Positions 54,293 to 64,000 of a DNA stretch of 64,000 bases are shown in pieces. Source of the DNA: Pseudophaeomoniella oleicola (taxonomy: Eukaryota; Ascomycota; Eurotiomycetes; Phaeomoniellales; Phaeomoniellaceae); NCBI GenBank assembly GCA_003868215.1, contig QWDQ01000015.1, positions 428,387-492,386 on the forward strand, given 5' to 3'. The notes under the pieces were generated by a model, which did no database searches, was not told the DNA's origin, and was given only the letters and a program-made list of their open reading frames with translations. The translations under genes were made by a program, and so were the position numbers. Numbering within the stretch: the stretch's first letter is position 1; each line of letters begins with the position of its first letter.

Positions 54293-54946
54293 TTCTTCTG
54301 GTGGATGGGGCGCTCGAGGGGATCTGCGATAGCTTTTGTAATCTTTGTAATCTTATCTGATGATGTGGGGATTGGCAGCGGCTGGTATTCCGCTTACTTG
54401 TCCGAGTTGACAACTCCGTAAATCCACGTCGGCGATGGCGATAATTGGCAATAACTTGAGTTTAGTTGGTCGCGGAGTAGAATAGAGGATATTCGGACAT
54501 TGCATCTCATATATATATACTGACCCGTGAAGGGTCATCCTCGGGTGCAGAGCGATACAGAGCCTCGGTGAAAAGGTCAAAGCCGAGTGTGACCACGATA
54601 TCTCCGAGAGGTGCAAGTACCATATCCGAGTCTACGACGTAGTAAGTCATTTATTGTTGGCGCCGCGTCATCCGAGAGTAAGACTAGGGCACACCTGGTC
54701 GACCTATCAGAACAAAGACGATCGAGAATATAGGATAGATACGCATACCTACAAAGTTGTTATGTCTGAGTGACAGGATGATTCACTATTAACCATCGAC
54801 CGGGAGCCCCCATCGAACGCGAACAAGTGAACGAGAGAATCAGGGGTATCTTTAAAATCAACGCAAAAGAAAGAATCTTCGCCAGATCAAATAGAGCCAT
54901 TTCCAGAGGCATGAGGCATCCCGCTAGGTCTGATGCAATGCACCGG
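54293..54946. other. Intergenic region, no gene seen
   Basis: Between two minus-strand genes: promoter of the Apd1-like gene and 3' flank of DLT1. Holds one degenerate palindrome (ACGACGTAGTA near 54635). Confidence 0.45.
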
Positions 54947-56296
54947 TTATCTGTCCATGGTGATCACGTAGGGTAAATCTAGAGGTCCATCGTTGGCACC
55001 CGCAAGTCGAATGACGCTACTGCCAGACCTCGCTGAGCTGCGAGACGCTGTTGAAATATTCGACCTCACTGGTCTCAATGAAGCGCCCGACACCTGCCTC
55101 GACGTCATGCTTGGCCTTGTTGCCGATTGTGACCAACTGTAAGTACTGGGTTTCCGGGACATTGGTGCGGTGCGTAGAGATGCCGTTGAACCGCTGCTCG
55201 AATCCGAAACTGTCCTGTCAACGACATATCTACGCTGCGTCCGTGTCGAGCCGTTGCTGGAAGTGGACATTGTAGAGCGATTGTCAATGTTTTCGGAACT
55301 ATGGTTGGAAGCCGGCGTAGGTGTCTCATATCCTTCAGAGTCATCTTCGGAATTGTTGCTAGAAGGCGCAACCCCACGTAATCCAACGACTAGTCCCTCG
55401 TCTAGGTGCGACATACCGCGAAGAATCTCGGCAAACAACGACATCAAGTGTCGAAACTCCGGTTCAGTCAGAGGAATACCGGAAAAGCGTGCATACTCGT
55501 AGAGATCGAGAAACTGCTCACCCAACTCTGAAGAAATGATTAGGTCCATGGAGGCTAAGTGAGCGATGTATTCCCTCAAGCTCATGCTGTCCTTCCTCTG
55601 AAGGACATCGACAACTCGTTTGTCAGGTGTGGCCTGATCCTCTTCCGTCGCGTATGCAGAATATGGATCTGTCTGTGGAGCTGAAGGGTGTTGTCGAAAG
55701 GCAGGATCTGCCGGTGCTAAAGATACCGCCTTTGCTTCGATTAGAGCAGGGAGTTCTTCAATGACAACGCCGTATTGTAAATTGGGTATATCTGGCGAAT
55801 ACGGAGATGACCATCCAGGGTGTGAGATTTTCGTCCATTCACGAACCCTTCGCCCAGCAATATCCTGTGATACGGTCGACGCAGCAGACAGACGTGAGCT
55901 CAACCCTGGGAGATTCCTGGCGATATCGTCATGTATGTATCTTGGCCGTGCATTGAAGGCGATGACCGCGTTCCTCTCAAGCCCTTCCTTCACCAACTTG
56001 CGCACCTTGTTATTCACATCTCCCGGTTCAACGGGGATATACGTCTTCGGTATCGATGATATGATACTGCGATTGGTATAGATGCGGGATGCAAGTATGA
56101 GGACGGCCAGAACCGCCGTCAACACATAGACACCGGCAATGATAAATATGTTCAGATAGCGATGACTCCTGTAAGATTCCCAGATAGTGTCGGCAGGGGA
56201 GACCAAGACCTCTGCAACCAAGAGGAGGAAGAAGAATGTGAACGTGGTCGAATAGAAGATGCGAAACAAAAGTTGCCTCTGTCGACGCAGCGCCAT
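54947..56296 (-). CDS. dlt1: Dlt1-type membrane protein (defect at low temperature)
   Basis: Single exon, 449 aa. Two transmembrane helices near the N-terminus: F-R-I-F-Y-S-T-T-F-T-F-F-F-L-L-L-V-A and Y-L-N-I-F-I-I-A-G-V-Y-V-L-T-A-V-L-A. Then the family-typical N-R-S-I-I-S-S-I-P-K-T-Y-I-P-V-E-P-G-D and V-R-K-L-V-K-E-G-L-E-R-N. The rest is a long cytosolic tail with a helical middle (about 220-290) and a Ser/Thr/Arg-rich low-complexity end. Yeast Dlt1 is needed for growth in the cold; its mechanism is not established. Confidence 0.85.
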   Translation of the reverse strand: MALRRQRQLLFRIFYSTTFTFFFLLLVAEVLVSPADTIWESYRSHRYLNIFIIAGVYVLTAVLAVLILASRIYTNRSIISSIPKTYIPVEPGDVNNKVRKLVKEGLERNAVIAFNARPRYIHDDIARNLPGLSSRLSAASTVSQDIAGRRVREWTKISHPGWSSPYSPDIPNLQYGVVIEELPALIEAKAVSLAPADPAFRQHPSAPQTDPYSAYATEEDQATPDKRVVDVLQRKDSMSLREYIAHLASMDLIISSELGEQFLDLYEYARFSGIPLTEPEFRHLMSLFAEILRGMSHLDEGLVVGLRGVAPSSNNSEDDSEGYETPTPASNHSSENIDNRSTMSTSSNGSTRTQRRYVVDRTVSDSSSGSTASLRTAPMSRKPSTYSWSQSATRPSMTSRQVSGASLRPVRSNISTASRSSARSGSSVIRLAGANDGPLDLPYVITMDR

Positions 56297-57358
56297 GTTG
56301 AGCTTGGTGATGAAATACAGAAGATACGTCCTTCCATATTTGACGTTCGACGCGGCGATGAGGAAGAACGCGCCGACGCCTGATGGCCGACAAGAGTCGA
56401 TAGATGTACTACACAGGAGACATGTTGCGTGTAAATATGGGTGTTATTGCATGGAGATCCAGGAAGAGTGCCACCTGTGCCTATACAAAAAGGATCGCAA
56501 GTCGCATGCAACTTTAGGCACTTTGATGTTATTGACTCTATTAATACCTTTAATTACCTTACCATACTCAGGTAATTAAGATAAGTAATTACAGTTGATT
56601 AACGTAAATCTTAGTTATGCGGGAAGCAATCGCCGTGCGGAGAAGGACAGAGAGACTCCTTATCGGATAGCCAAATCTTAACTAAAGCAATATCCCTCAT
56701 TAGAGTAACATTGTAATTATCAAACGTAGTATATTCTTTTTCCATCTCATCAACCTGCGTTTCACTCATTTCCTCATCTTGTACCCTCCAAGTCGTCAGC
56801 GGCGCACTTAGGTGCTTTCAGTCCGTCAATCGACCATGGACGATCTCTTGCGCTGCTGACAGAGGGTATTGAAGGTGGGGGTTCCCTTGATTATGAGCCG
56901 TTCCTCAGCAGACTAGACAAGCATTGCTGATTTCTTCGCCAATGAGAATACACATCTCAATCACGACAAAGCGTTGTTATCGACGATCTCCCTCTGGCAA
57001 CATCATTGCCATGAGTTTTACAGTATCCCAGCTTACAATACCATTCATTTGTTCGGGGACGCCTGGCAGAATGTCTTGGACTGAGCAAGAGAAAACATTG
57101 TAATATTGGTCGTTACCTTGAGTACCACCTCAAGATACCATACCCAGCTGTTGATAAGCCTACCTTATCTTTCCATTTCCCGTATAAGAACCACCTGAAC
57201 TCATGCGTCGCTGTTACACGCTCAAATCCAAATGAAAGAGGCCGCTTTCCTGCTCCCTCCCTCCTGAGCTCTCAATTTCTGCGTGCTTCCCTCTTAATCT
57301 GTCTTGCACGCTGCTAGATATATTAGTGGCCTGAGTACAGGTATCAGTCCGCGGAGCA
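56297..57358. other. Divergent intergenic region
   Basis: Between DLT1 (minus) and the second MFS transporter (plus). AT-rich around 56550-56720; no gene recognised. Confidence 0.45.
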
Positions 57359-59177
57359 ATGTCTCTTGAAGGTGCTCCGAGGCTCTCTGGTGACGATGAC
57401 AAGCATGTCGATGTCGAACAAACAGCTCCCCGGCTTGGGTTGCCCGAGATGCTCGATGAGACCGAAGTATTTTCCCTACAATCTGTCGACCCTGCCTTGA
57501 ATGCAAAGATGCATTTGGTCAACAATGTTAGAAGCAGCCTATCTGGGAATACTTGCCTCACTGACCCATGATAGGCACTTGACGAGATTGGTTTCACTCC
57601 ATACCACTGGAAATTGTTCGTGCTCAACGGATTTGGCTATGCCGTGGATTCCCTGATCCTTCTCGTTCAATCTGTCACGGCGACCCAAGCCGCTTACGAG
57701 TTCAATCCATCGTTCACAAGAGGGTAGGATTTCCGTTGCGAGTTGATGTTGATAGTTTGTGCTGATAGGAACTGCAAGGTTGACAGTCGCTGCCTACGTG
57801 GGCATGTTGGTGGGCGCCTTGTTCTGGGGTCTCTCCGGAGACATCATAGGCAGGAGATTGGCCTTCAATGTCTCCCTCTTGATTTGCTCCATTTTTGCCA
57901 TCGTAGCCGGCGCAGCACCCAATTGGCCTTCTCTGGGCTTCTTCGTCTCATTGTCTGCATTCGGTGCGGGCGGTAATCTGATAATGGACACAGCTGTCTT
58001 CCTGGAATATTTACCATCCAAGAACCAATGGGTGCTCACTTTCATGGCTAGTTGGTGGGGGTTAGGCCAGATCATTACCGGGTAAGTATCAGTTATTCTA
58101 ACTGATCGGCTGAACTTTGACTGTGCATCAGGTTTTTTGCATGGGGCTTTTTGCCTGACTATTCGTGCTCCAGCGTTGATACGTGTACTTACGATAACAA
58201 CAAAGGCTGGCGCTATGTATGGTATACCTCGGGGGCTTTCGTCTTTGTCCTGAGCATTCTACGGCTCACGGTCATTCGACTTCGAGAGACCCCAAAATAT
58301 CTACTGAGCCAGAGCAGAGATGCTGAAGTCGTGGAATTGTTCCAATGGTTAGCCCAGAGATACCAAAGAACATGCAGTTTGACAGTAGAACAACTTGAAG
58401 AGTGTGGTTCGATTACAACGTCTTCAAGCGACAAGCATTTATCTATTCATGAGGTTGTAATGCACCTTAGAGGTCTCTTCCTGACAAGAAAGATTGGATT
58501 ATCCACTACACTCATATGGTGCTCCTGGACACTAATTGGGCTGGCATATCCGTGAGTTCTCACTTCTTCAAAGACGCGTATACGGACGCTCATCACCGGT
58601 CAGACTATTCAACGTTTTCCTTCCAACGTACCTAGCAACCAGAGGTGCTGAATTCGGCGAAACTTCTCAGTTCATATACTGGAGGAATTACGCGCTTTCA
58701 AATCTCTGTTCTATTTTTGGTCCGATGCTCGCTGGGTATCTGTGCGAGCTACGTTGGCTTGGACGTCGAGGTACCATGGCATTCGGTGCAATTGTCACAA
58801 TGATCTTCTTCTTCTGTTACACCCAAGTCAGGAGTAATGCTCAGAATGTGGGCTTCACTTGCGCTATCAGCTTCTGGCTCAACGTATATTACGGTACACT
58901 ATATGCTTATACACCAGAAGTGTTACCCAGCGCACACAGGACAACCGGGAATGGCGTCGCCGTTGCGTGCAATCGGATCATGGGCATTCTAAGTGCAGTC
59001 ATTGGTGAGAGGTCTGCTGCACGAAATTAACGTTCATGAAGCTGACCTTACCTTGCAGCTACCGTGGCAAATACCGCAACCTCGGTTCCCATTTATATAT
59101 GCGCTGCACTGTATATCGTAATGGCTGCTGTTGCGGTAGGGTTCCCATTCGAGCCTTACGGGAAGAGGTCAGCGTAG
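57359..59177 (+). CDS. Major facilitator superfamily transporter (SV2/SVOP or sugar-porter type)
   Basis: Membrane transporter, six exons: 57359-57526, 57575-57723, 57779-58081, 58132-58551, 58604-59004 and 59059-59177; 519 aa. Seen: an acidic cytosolic N-terminus (about 50 residues), N-A-L-D-E-I-G-F-T-P-Y-H-W-K-L-F, the MFS motif G-A-L-F-W-G-L-S-G-D-I-I-G-R-R-L-A-F, and P-S-K-N-Q-W-V-L-T. P-E-V-L-P-S-A-H-R-T-T-G-N-G is typical of the sugar-porter/SV2 branch. About 12 helices are expected. The intron 57724-57778 is placed so that F-T-R-G-L-T-V is restored. The substrate is unknown. It lies 585 bases upstream of a CYP52 gene on the same strand, so the two could act together. Confidence 0.88.
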
Positions 59178-59762
59178 GCTTTGCGTAGAAGGCTGCGGAA
59201 GAGATATGGAGACAGGGAGGCAATGCTACGAGCGCAGCAATCAGCTTGCCCCGCGCGGATGCAGGGACCTCATCGACAATCACACTTTCTGCTTTCCCAT
59301 GATTTCGAATTGCAGGTATGCGGGGCGTAGATAGCGAGGTGTTACAATGGTCATCGGAAATGCACGATGACCGACGTACGTCGAGCTATCTGCCAATCAG
59401 ATTCGCCATAGTATCGGAAGATTTGAACCCCCTCGAGTCTTTCACAGGACAGTACGTCCAAGTTACTTTACGTAGGACTCAGAAAGACCTGCAATACTAC
59501 CGAGGCTCATGCACTCTCTCCGCCTTCCGAAGTATATGCACACCGCTATATTCCTGCTCGACTGGAGAAGGCCGTAGTTGAGAGTCCGCCGTTGGGATAT
59601 ACAACATGCTTCGATACCTACCCACCTACCCACCTACCTATCTAGCTAATGACAGATATTCTCAAGGTAAAAATCAGCTCTTCGACTTCAGCTTTCAGCA
59701 TCCTACCTCGTAGGAATAGGTGAGCATCTCTTGAAAAGCGACAAGACGAGACAAATACCTCC
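59178..59762. other. Intergenic region between the MFS transporter and the P450
   Basis: No gene seen. A tandem cacctacc-like block (about 59618-59641) lies 120-145 bases upstream of the P450 start codon and could be regulatory. Confidence 0.45.
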
Positions 59763-61453
59763 ATGACGCAGTCTAGCACCTCTCAAATGGTGTCGGATGC
59801 AAACAGGACGATTCTGACTTATGTTACTCCGTTTACGATTGTTACTTGCGTGGTCATTCTGACACTTGCCCACTACAGTTTCAACAGATGGGAAACGTCT
59901 AAGAGAGTACGCGGAATCTCACAATCTGAATCCAATGCCCTCTGCTCACATACACGTTACAGGAGAAGGCATTTGCAGTTCAACATGGCTCCCAAGATCC
60001 CACCTGGCAGATCACTACCTACTTGCCGCTCAATCTGGACTACATCTACAAACACCTAAAGGCAGGCAGCCGACGGCGCCTACTCTCGCACTTCAAGGAT
60101 TTATATCAAAAGTATGGCCACACATTCTATATGGCGTTCGTTGACGGTACTCGTGAATTTAACACGATCGATCCTGAAAACGTCGAAGCTTTGCTGAACA
60201 CGCACTTCTCGGATTTCTGGCTCGGTAGCAATCGAGTCGACAACTTCAAACGCTTCTTCGGCTCCGGAATCTTTACTCAAGACGGGCCAGCCTGGAAACA
60301 TTCTCGTAGTCTGTTGAGACCCCAGTTCATGCACAACCGCACATTCTATTTCATGCACATTCAGGAACAAGCACGCAGGTTGTCGGCATCCTTGACTCGA
60401 GAAGCCGGAAGACAAAATAGTCTTCTCGTCGACCTCGAACCGTTATTCTATCGATATACGCTGGACACGACCACTGCTATGCTGTTTGGAAAACCAATTA
60501 GTGCATATGATGACCAGAAAGCTGTCAGTGACTTTGTGACCGGGTTTACTGTCGGACAAATCGAGCTCATCACTCGCTTCCGTCTCAGAATATTTCGAGT
60601 CTTTGCTCCAGGTGCGAGACTTCGTGAAGCTACTAGACTATGTCATGCGTTTGTGGATGGGATTGTGTCAGACGCTCGAAAATGTCAGAAACACTCAAGA
60701 AGCATATCTGAGGAAACCGACGAGCACGATAATTTACTGGACTCGTTGCTCCACCTCTACCCTTATGATGATGTGGCAGTTCGATCACAACTCCTCAATA
60801 TTCTTCTCGCCGGTCGAGATACTACGGCCTGCCTCTTGACCTGGTGTTTTAGGCTCCTGGCTCTCCATCCCATAGCGCTGAATTGCCTTTACCATGAGAT
60901 CGCTAAATTCCCAGACCTTGCGGACCTAGATCGTCGAACTCTTCATGTGTCCCACGCCCCTTATCTCAACGCTGTCCTGAAAGAGACGCTCCGATTATAC
61001 CCTTCGGTCCCAACCAATACGCGAGTGGCCTTGAATACGACTATCCTTCCGCATGGTGGTGGTCCTGACGGAAACTCTCCAATACTCATTCGCAAGGGCG
61101 ACACCGTTGCATATGCAGCCTACCTCATGCACCGGCGGAAAGATATTTGGGGCCAAGATGCTGATCAATTTCGGCCTGAGAGGTGGTTGGAGAATGACGG
61201 AAAACTCGAGAAGCGTAATGCCTTGGCTTATATCCCTTTCAATGCTGGGCCTCGCGTCTGCCTAGGCCAGGACATGGCAACGTTAGAAGCCGCAACAGCA
61301 GTCGTGCACATACTCAAATCTTGGAATGGGGGACTCAAATTCATGACGGAACCTCATCTTGGCGAGCATGGAGAGACCGGGAAAGAAGAGCAGCTCTGTG
61401 CTATTATGGTCCGGCCAGTTGATGGCTGTCATGTTACGCTTTCCCGAATTTAA
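59763..61453 (+). CDS. Cytochrome P450 of the CYP52 family
   Basis: Membrane-bound monooxygenase of the endoplasmic reticulum. CYP52 enzymes hydroxylate n-alkanes and fatty acids at the terminal carbon, the first step of their use. Two exons, 59763-59906 and 59963-61453; 544 aa. Seen: an N-terminal membrane anchor (F-T-I-V-T-C-V-V-I-L-T-L-A), the CYP52-typical D-P-E-N-V-E-A-L-L-N-T-H-F-S-D-F, the I-helix A-G-R-D-T-T, the K-helix E-T-L-R, and the heme loop F-N-A-G-P-R-V-C-L-G with C481. The 56-nt intron splits the region just after the anchor. If the intron is not removed the frame hits a stop after 98 codons. Alkane- or fatty-acid-responsive control is likely from the family, but not visible here. 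Confidence 0.93.
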
Positions 61454-61952
61454 TGACTACGATTGTGCACGCTTACGTCGACAAGAAGTATCTATCATGA
61501 ATATACCTTAGTTGATCCAGGCCAATGACCCATTCACGTATATCCTGGATATTACTCCATTCATTGATTTCAATAGATGTGATACCCGTTTGAGCGTAAT
61601 CACGTGATGATAAGTGAATGATCTTTGCAGAGCATATGATATCGCAGAAATGCTATATATCATCACACTTCACGGAAACTACTTTGATTGTCATCCTCCT
61701 CGTCGAGTATTCGTGCTCCATCAAATTACTAAAACTTCGTCAATAAGTAATTCCAAGCAGTTTTGGGAAGTGCTCCAAGATTTGTTACAAGAGAGAAGCG
61801 ATTATACTGTAATATATAATCCCTCCTAAAGATCGCGACCGACGTCAGCTCTTGGCACTCTCTACGTTGCCTGTTCAAAAGGACGGCCGAACAATAAGAC
61901 TTGTTGTTCTTGATCAAAGGTCTACAAGTATAGCAGTCACCAAATAAGCACG
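61454..61952. other. Intergenic region between the P450 and the WBP2-like gene
   Basis: No gene. ATCACGTGAT (an E-box-type palindrome) lies at 61599-61608, about 350 bases upstream of the WBP2-like start. Confidence 0.45.
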
Positions 61953-63155
61953 ATGTCGATAAAGTAAGTTTTCTGTGGTGAGATGTCATCGTTCATTTCC
62001 TTGGAATTTGTCTTCCATCATTCTCGCTGTTCTTCGTTCATCTGTTTTGCAATCAACTGGAATGATGATGCTAGATGAGAGGCATGCACGAGAAAGAATA
62101 CAAGGACAGATGTTCTAACACCATTTCTCTAGTTGGGTGATGCTTGATCCGGCGAAAGGGTTCGTCCATCTACCAAATGAAAATCGTATCTGGACATCGC
62201 CACCACGGACATCACTATCGATAACCACACCAAGGACATACCCGGGAAACAGTCCTATCATTGTTCAAAGCTCCACGGGGACGATTTACCTTACGAACCA
62301 GAGGGTATATACCCCTATTACACCCCCCATGGTTCCATTACATCCTTTCGATTTTTTGCTGATCGCTGATCCTATTCCTAATAGATAGTTTACCTCCCAA
62401 CAACATCAAATCCGACCCTTCAATCCTTTTCCGCTCCGCTCCTAAACCTTCACGACACTCACGTGACGGCTCCTTTCTTTGGTCCCAACGTTTGGTACGC
62501 CGTCCTCCAGCCTGTCCCTGGAGGCGGCTTGAATCCATCGACCAACACAACGAGCGTACCACCATATATCGAAGTAAAGATGACCTTTAAAGACGGCGGC
62601 GCATATGACTTTCAGATGAACTTCGAAAGACTGAGGGAGCGGCTGCGAGAAGCTGTAGAGTCTGCCAGGGAACGCAACCTGACTGCTAATGCGACGACTC
62701 CGTCTGTCGATTATACGAATGTCCACTTAGAAGAACTACCTGCTTACGAAGCAGGGCCTGGTGGCCCTCCTACTAACCAATCATCAGCAACAGGGCTCGG
62801 TACGATGACAGCACACGGACCAGGAGGTATAGATCTTCCTCCAGCCTTTGACAGCCGGGCAGCTACTCCCTCTGCTCCCTCCCCACATCATCCACCAACG
62901 ACAACAACGGCACTAGCCCATCCACAACCAGTCAAACCATCAACAATCCCAACAACGCTACCGCCCTCTATCTCTTCATCATCGTCAACTCGACAACATC
63001 CTGATTCATCTCAATCAACACCTTCAGACCCACCTCCAGGTTACGAGGAAGTCCAACAACAAAGCATCGTCGAAGAGTTCGAGAGAAGGTTATCTGCTGG
63101 GGCCAACGGCGGCGAGGGAGACAACGATCAGGAGGATGAGGGGACAAGGAGATGA
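61953..63155 (+). CDS. WBP2-like protein (GRAM-like domain and PPxY motif)
   Basis: Three exons: 61953-61963 (11 nt), 62133-62304 and 62385-63155; 317 aa. The N-terminal GRAM/PH-like domain (about 1-170) reads S-I-N-W-V-M-L, then G-T-I-Y-L-T-N-Q-R, I-V-Y-L-P-T-T, F-F-G-P-N-V-W-Y and K-M-T-F-K-D-G-G-A-Y-D-F, as in WW-domain-binding protein 2. The C-terminus is Pro/Ser/Thr-rich and ends with P-P-P-G-Y-E-E, a P-P-x-Y ligand for WW domains of NEDD4/Rsp5-type ubiquitin ligases or other WW proteins. The conserved start M-S-I-N-W is only complete when the long first intron (169 nt) is spliced out. Role in this fungus unknown. Confidence 0.85.
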
Positions 63156-63756
63156 TTCTAAAAGATCTGACTACGCCTTTCATTGTTCCCTCGAGGTTTT
63201 TAATTTTGTTTTTCTTTCTCGCATTATTTTTACGACCGAATCGATATCAACGTCCTTATTCAGTATTGATGTATACCTAGACTCTTTCTCTTTCTCATTT
63301 CTCCCTCTATGCACCCTAACCCCAGACACCCGAGCAACATTCTTGCCTCTCCTCAACATCATGAATGACGAGCCAATAGCGTATGCCTGTAACGTTACGT
63401 ACGTACGTACTTTTACAAATGGAAAAAAGAAAGAAAGAAAAAACCACAATAAAAAGAAAAACAAGCAAACCGTAAACGAAACTAAAGAGTCCGTCCCATC
63501 ATCGATATCAAAAGGAAAGAAGAATGTTTTCCTTTCCTTTCCTTTTCAACCTTCTTACTTGTGGCGAGAGACTCGCGCTCTCTACCCACCCACCCACCAC
63601 CCCCTTTGAGAGAAAAGAGAAGAATTCTTTCGAGGAATTTATTGTTTGTCTTTTTTGTTTTTTTTTACGAGAAAAATGAAGAAAAGGGGGGGGGGGAAAA
63701 AACAAAGAGGAGAGGAAGAAGGAGAGAGGGGGGGGGGGGGGGGGGAAAAAAAAAAG

Positions 63757-63823
<67 letters not shown>

Positions 63824-64000
63824 AAAAAAAAAAAAAAAAAATAAATAGAATTTTTGTTTATTCTTTATTTTAAATCTTTGTCATATTTCTTTTGGGCGAA
63901 GTAAAACCCTGGGGCATCTTTATGGGGGGGGGGGGGGGGGGGGGAGGGCCCATTGTAGGAAAACGTGAGCAAAAGAAAGCCATGCGGCTTGGTGGGACTT
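63156..64000. other. Homopolymer-rich end of the window
   Basis: No gene. After a normal AT-rich 3' flank (to about 63550) the sequence turns into runs of G (63687-63696, 63728-63745, 63924-63944) and A (about 63746-63840), separated by purine-rich stretches. This looks like a low-quality or low-complexity contig end rather than ordinary fungal intergenic DNA. Confidence 0.7.

Noticed and set aside
1-64000. tRNA, rRNA, CRISPR arrays and transposons
   Set aside because: No tRNA-like A/B boxes with a cloverleaf, no regularly spaced direct repeats, no reverse transcriptase or transposase frames and no long terminal or inverted repeats were recognised by eye; a computed scan could still find a tRNA.

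Overview
The window looks like nuclear DNA of a filamentous ascomycete (Pezizomycotina). Genes are intron-rich with short GT-AG introns (about 44-170 nt), they lie on both strands, and the protein set is typical of such fungi: mannitol-1-phosphate dehydrogenase, a SUR7-type membrane protein, GDP-mannose pyrophosphorylase, a CYP52 P450, Zn2Cys6 and JmjC regulators, and a PHO81-type SPX/ankyrin protein. I cannot place it in a class. I rebuilt about 24 protein genes by joining exons in phase. No rRNA, tRNA, CRISPR array or transposon coding region was recognised.

Layout. 0-12 kb: a peroxisomal enoyl-CoA hydratase divergent from an unnamed OB-fold-like protein; GDP-mannose pyrophosphorylase; the SAGA adaptor ADA2; and a SCH9-type AGC kinase. 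12-21 kb: a small hypothetical protein, an integral membrane protein, a secreted GH27 alpha-galactosidase, and two mitochondrial proteins (DUF1279/FAM210-like and a COA1-like assembly factor). 21-30 kb: a Zn2Cys6 regulator, a GNAT acetyltransferase, an MFS transporter and an FAD-dependent oxidoreductase. 30-43.7 kb: a JmjC/cysteine-rich chromatin protein, an orphan conserved-looking protein, mannitol-1-phosphate 5-dehydrogenase, a SUR7/PalI membrane protein, a CDC25-like rhodanese phosphatase and mitoribosomal bS21m. 45-64 kb: a Ser/Thr-rich single-pass membrane protein, PHO81, an Apd1-like Fe-S protein, DLT1, a second MFS transporter, a CYP52 P450 and a WBP2-like PPxY protein. The window ends in homopolymer-rich sequence.

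Most genes are housekeeping or signalling genes. SCH9 and PHO81 are nutrient-sensing components, GDP-mannose pyrophosphorylase feeds glycosylation and cell-wall synthesis, and mannitol-1-phosphate dehydrogenase makes a storage and stress polyol. I see no convincing biosynthetic cluster. The regulator-GNAT-MFS-oxidoreductase stretch (21.5-29.5 kb) and the MFS/CYP52 pair (57.4-61.5 kb) are the most accessory-like parts.

The signal that annotation explains least is a perfect 12-base palindrome, TACTACGTAGTA. It occurs seven times, always between genes, with several degenerate copies nearby. Gene-structure oddities are a PHO81 start codon split by an intron, an intron inside the activation-loop threonine codon of the SCH9 kinase, and an open frame of 112 codons running in frame into ADA2 from upstream.
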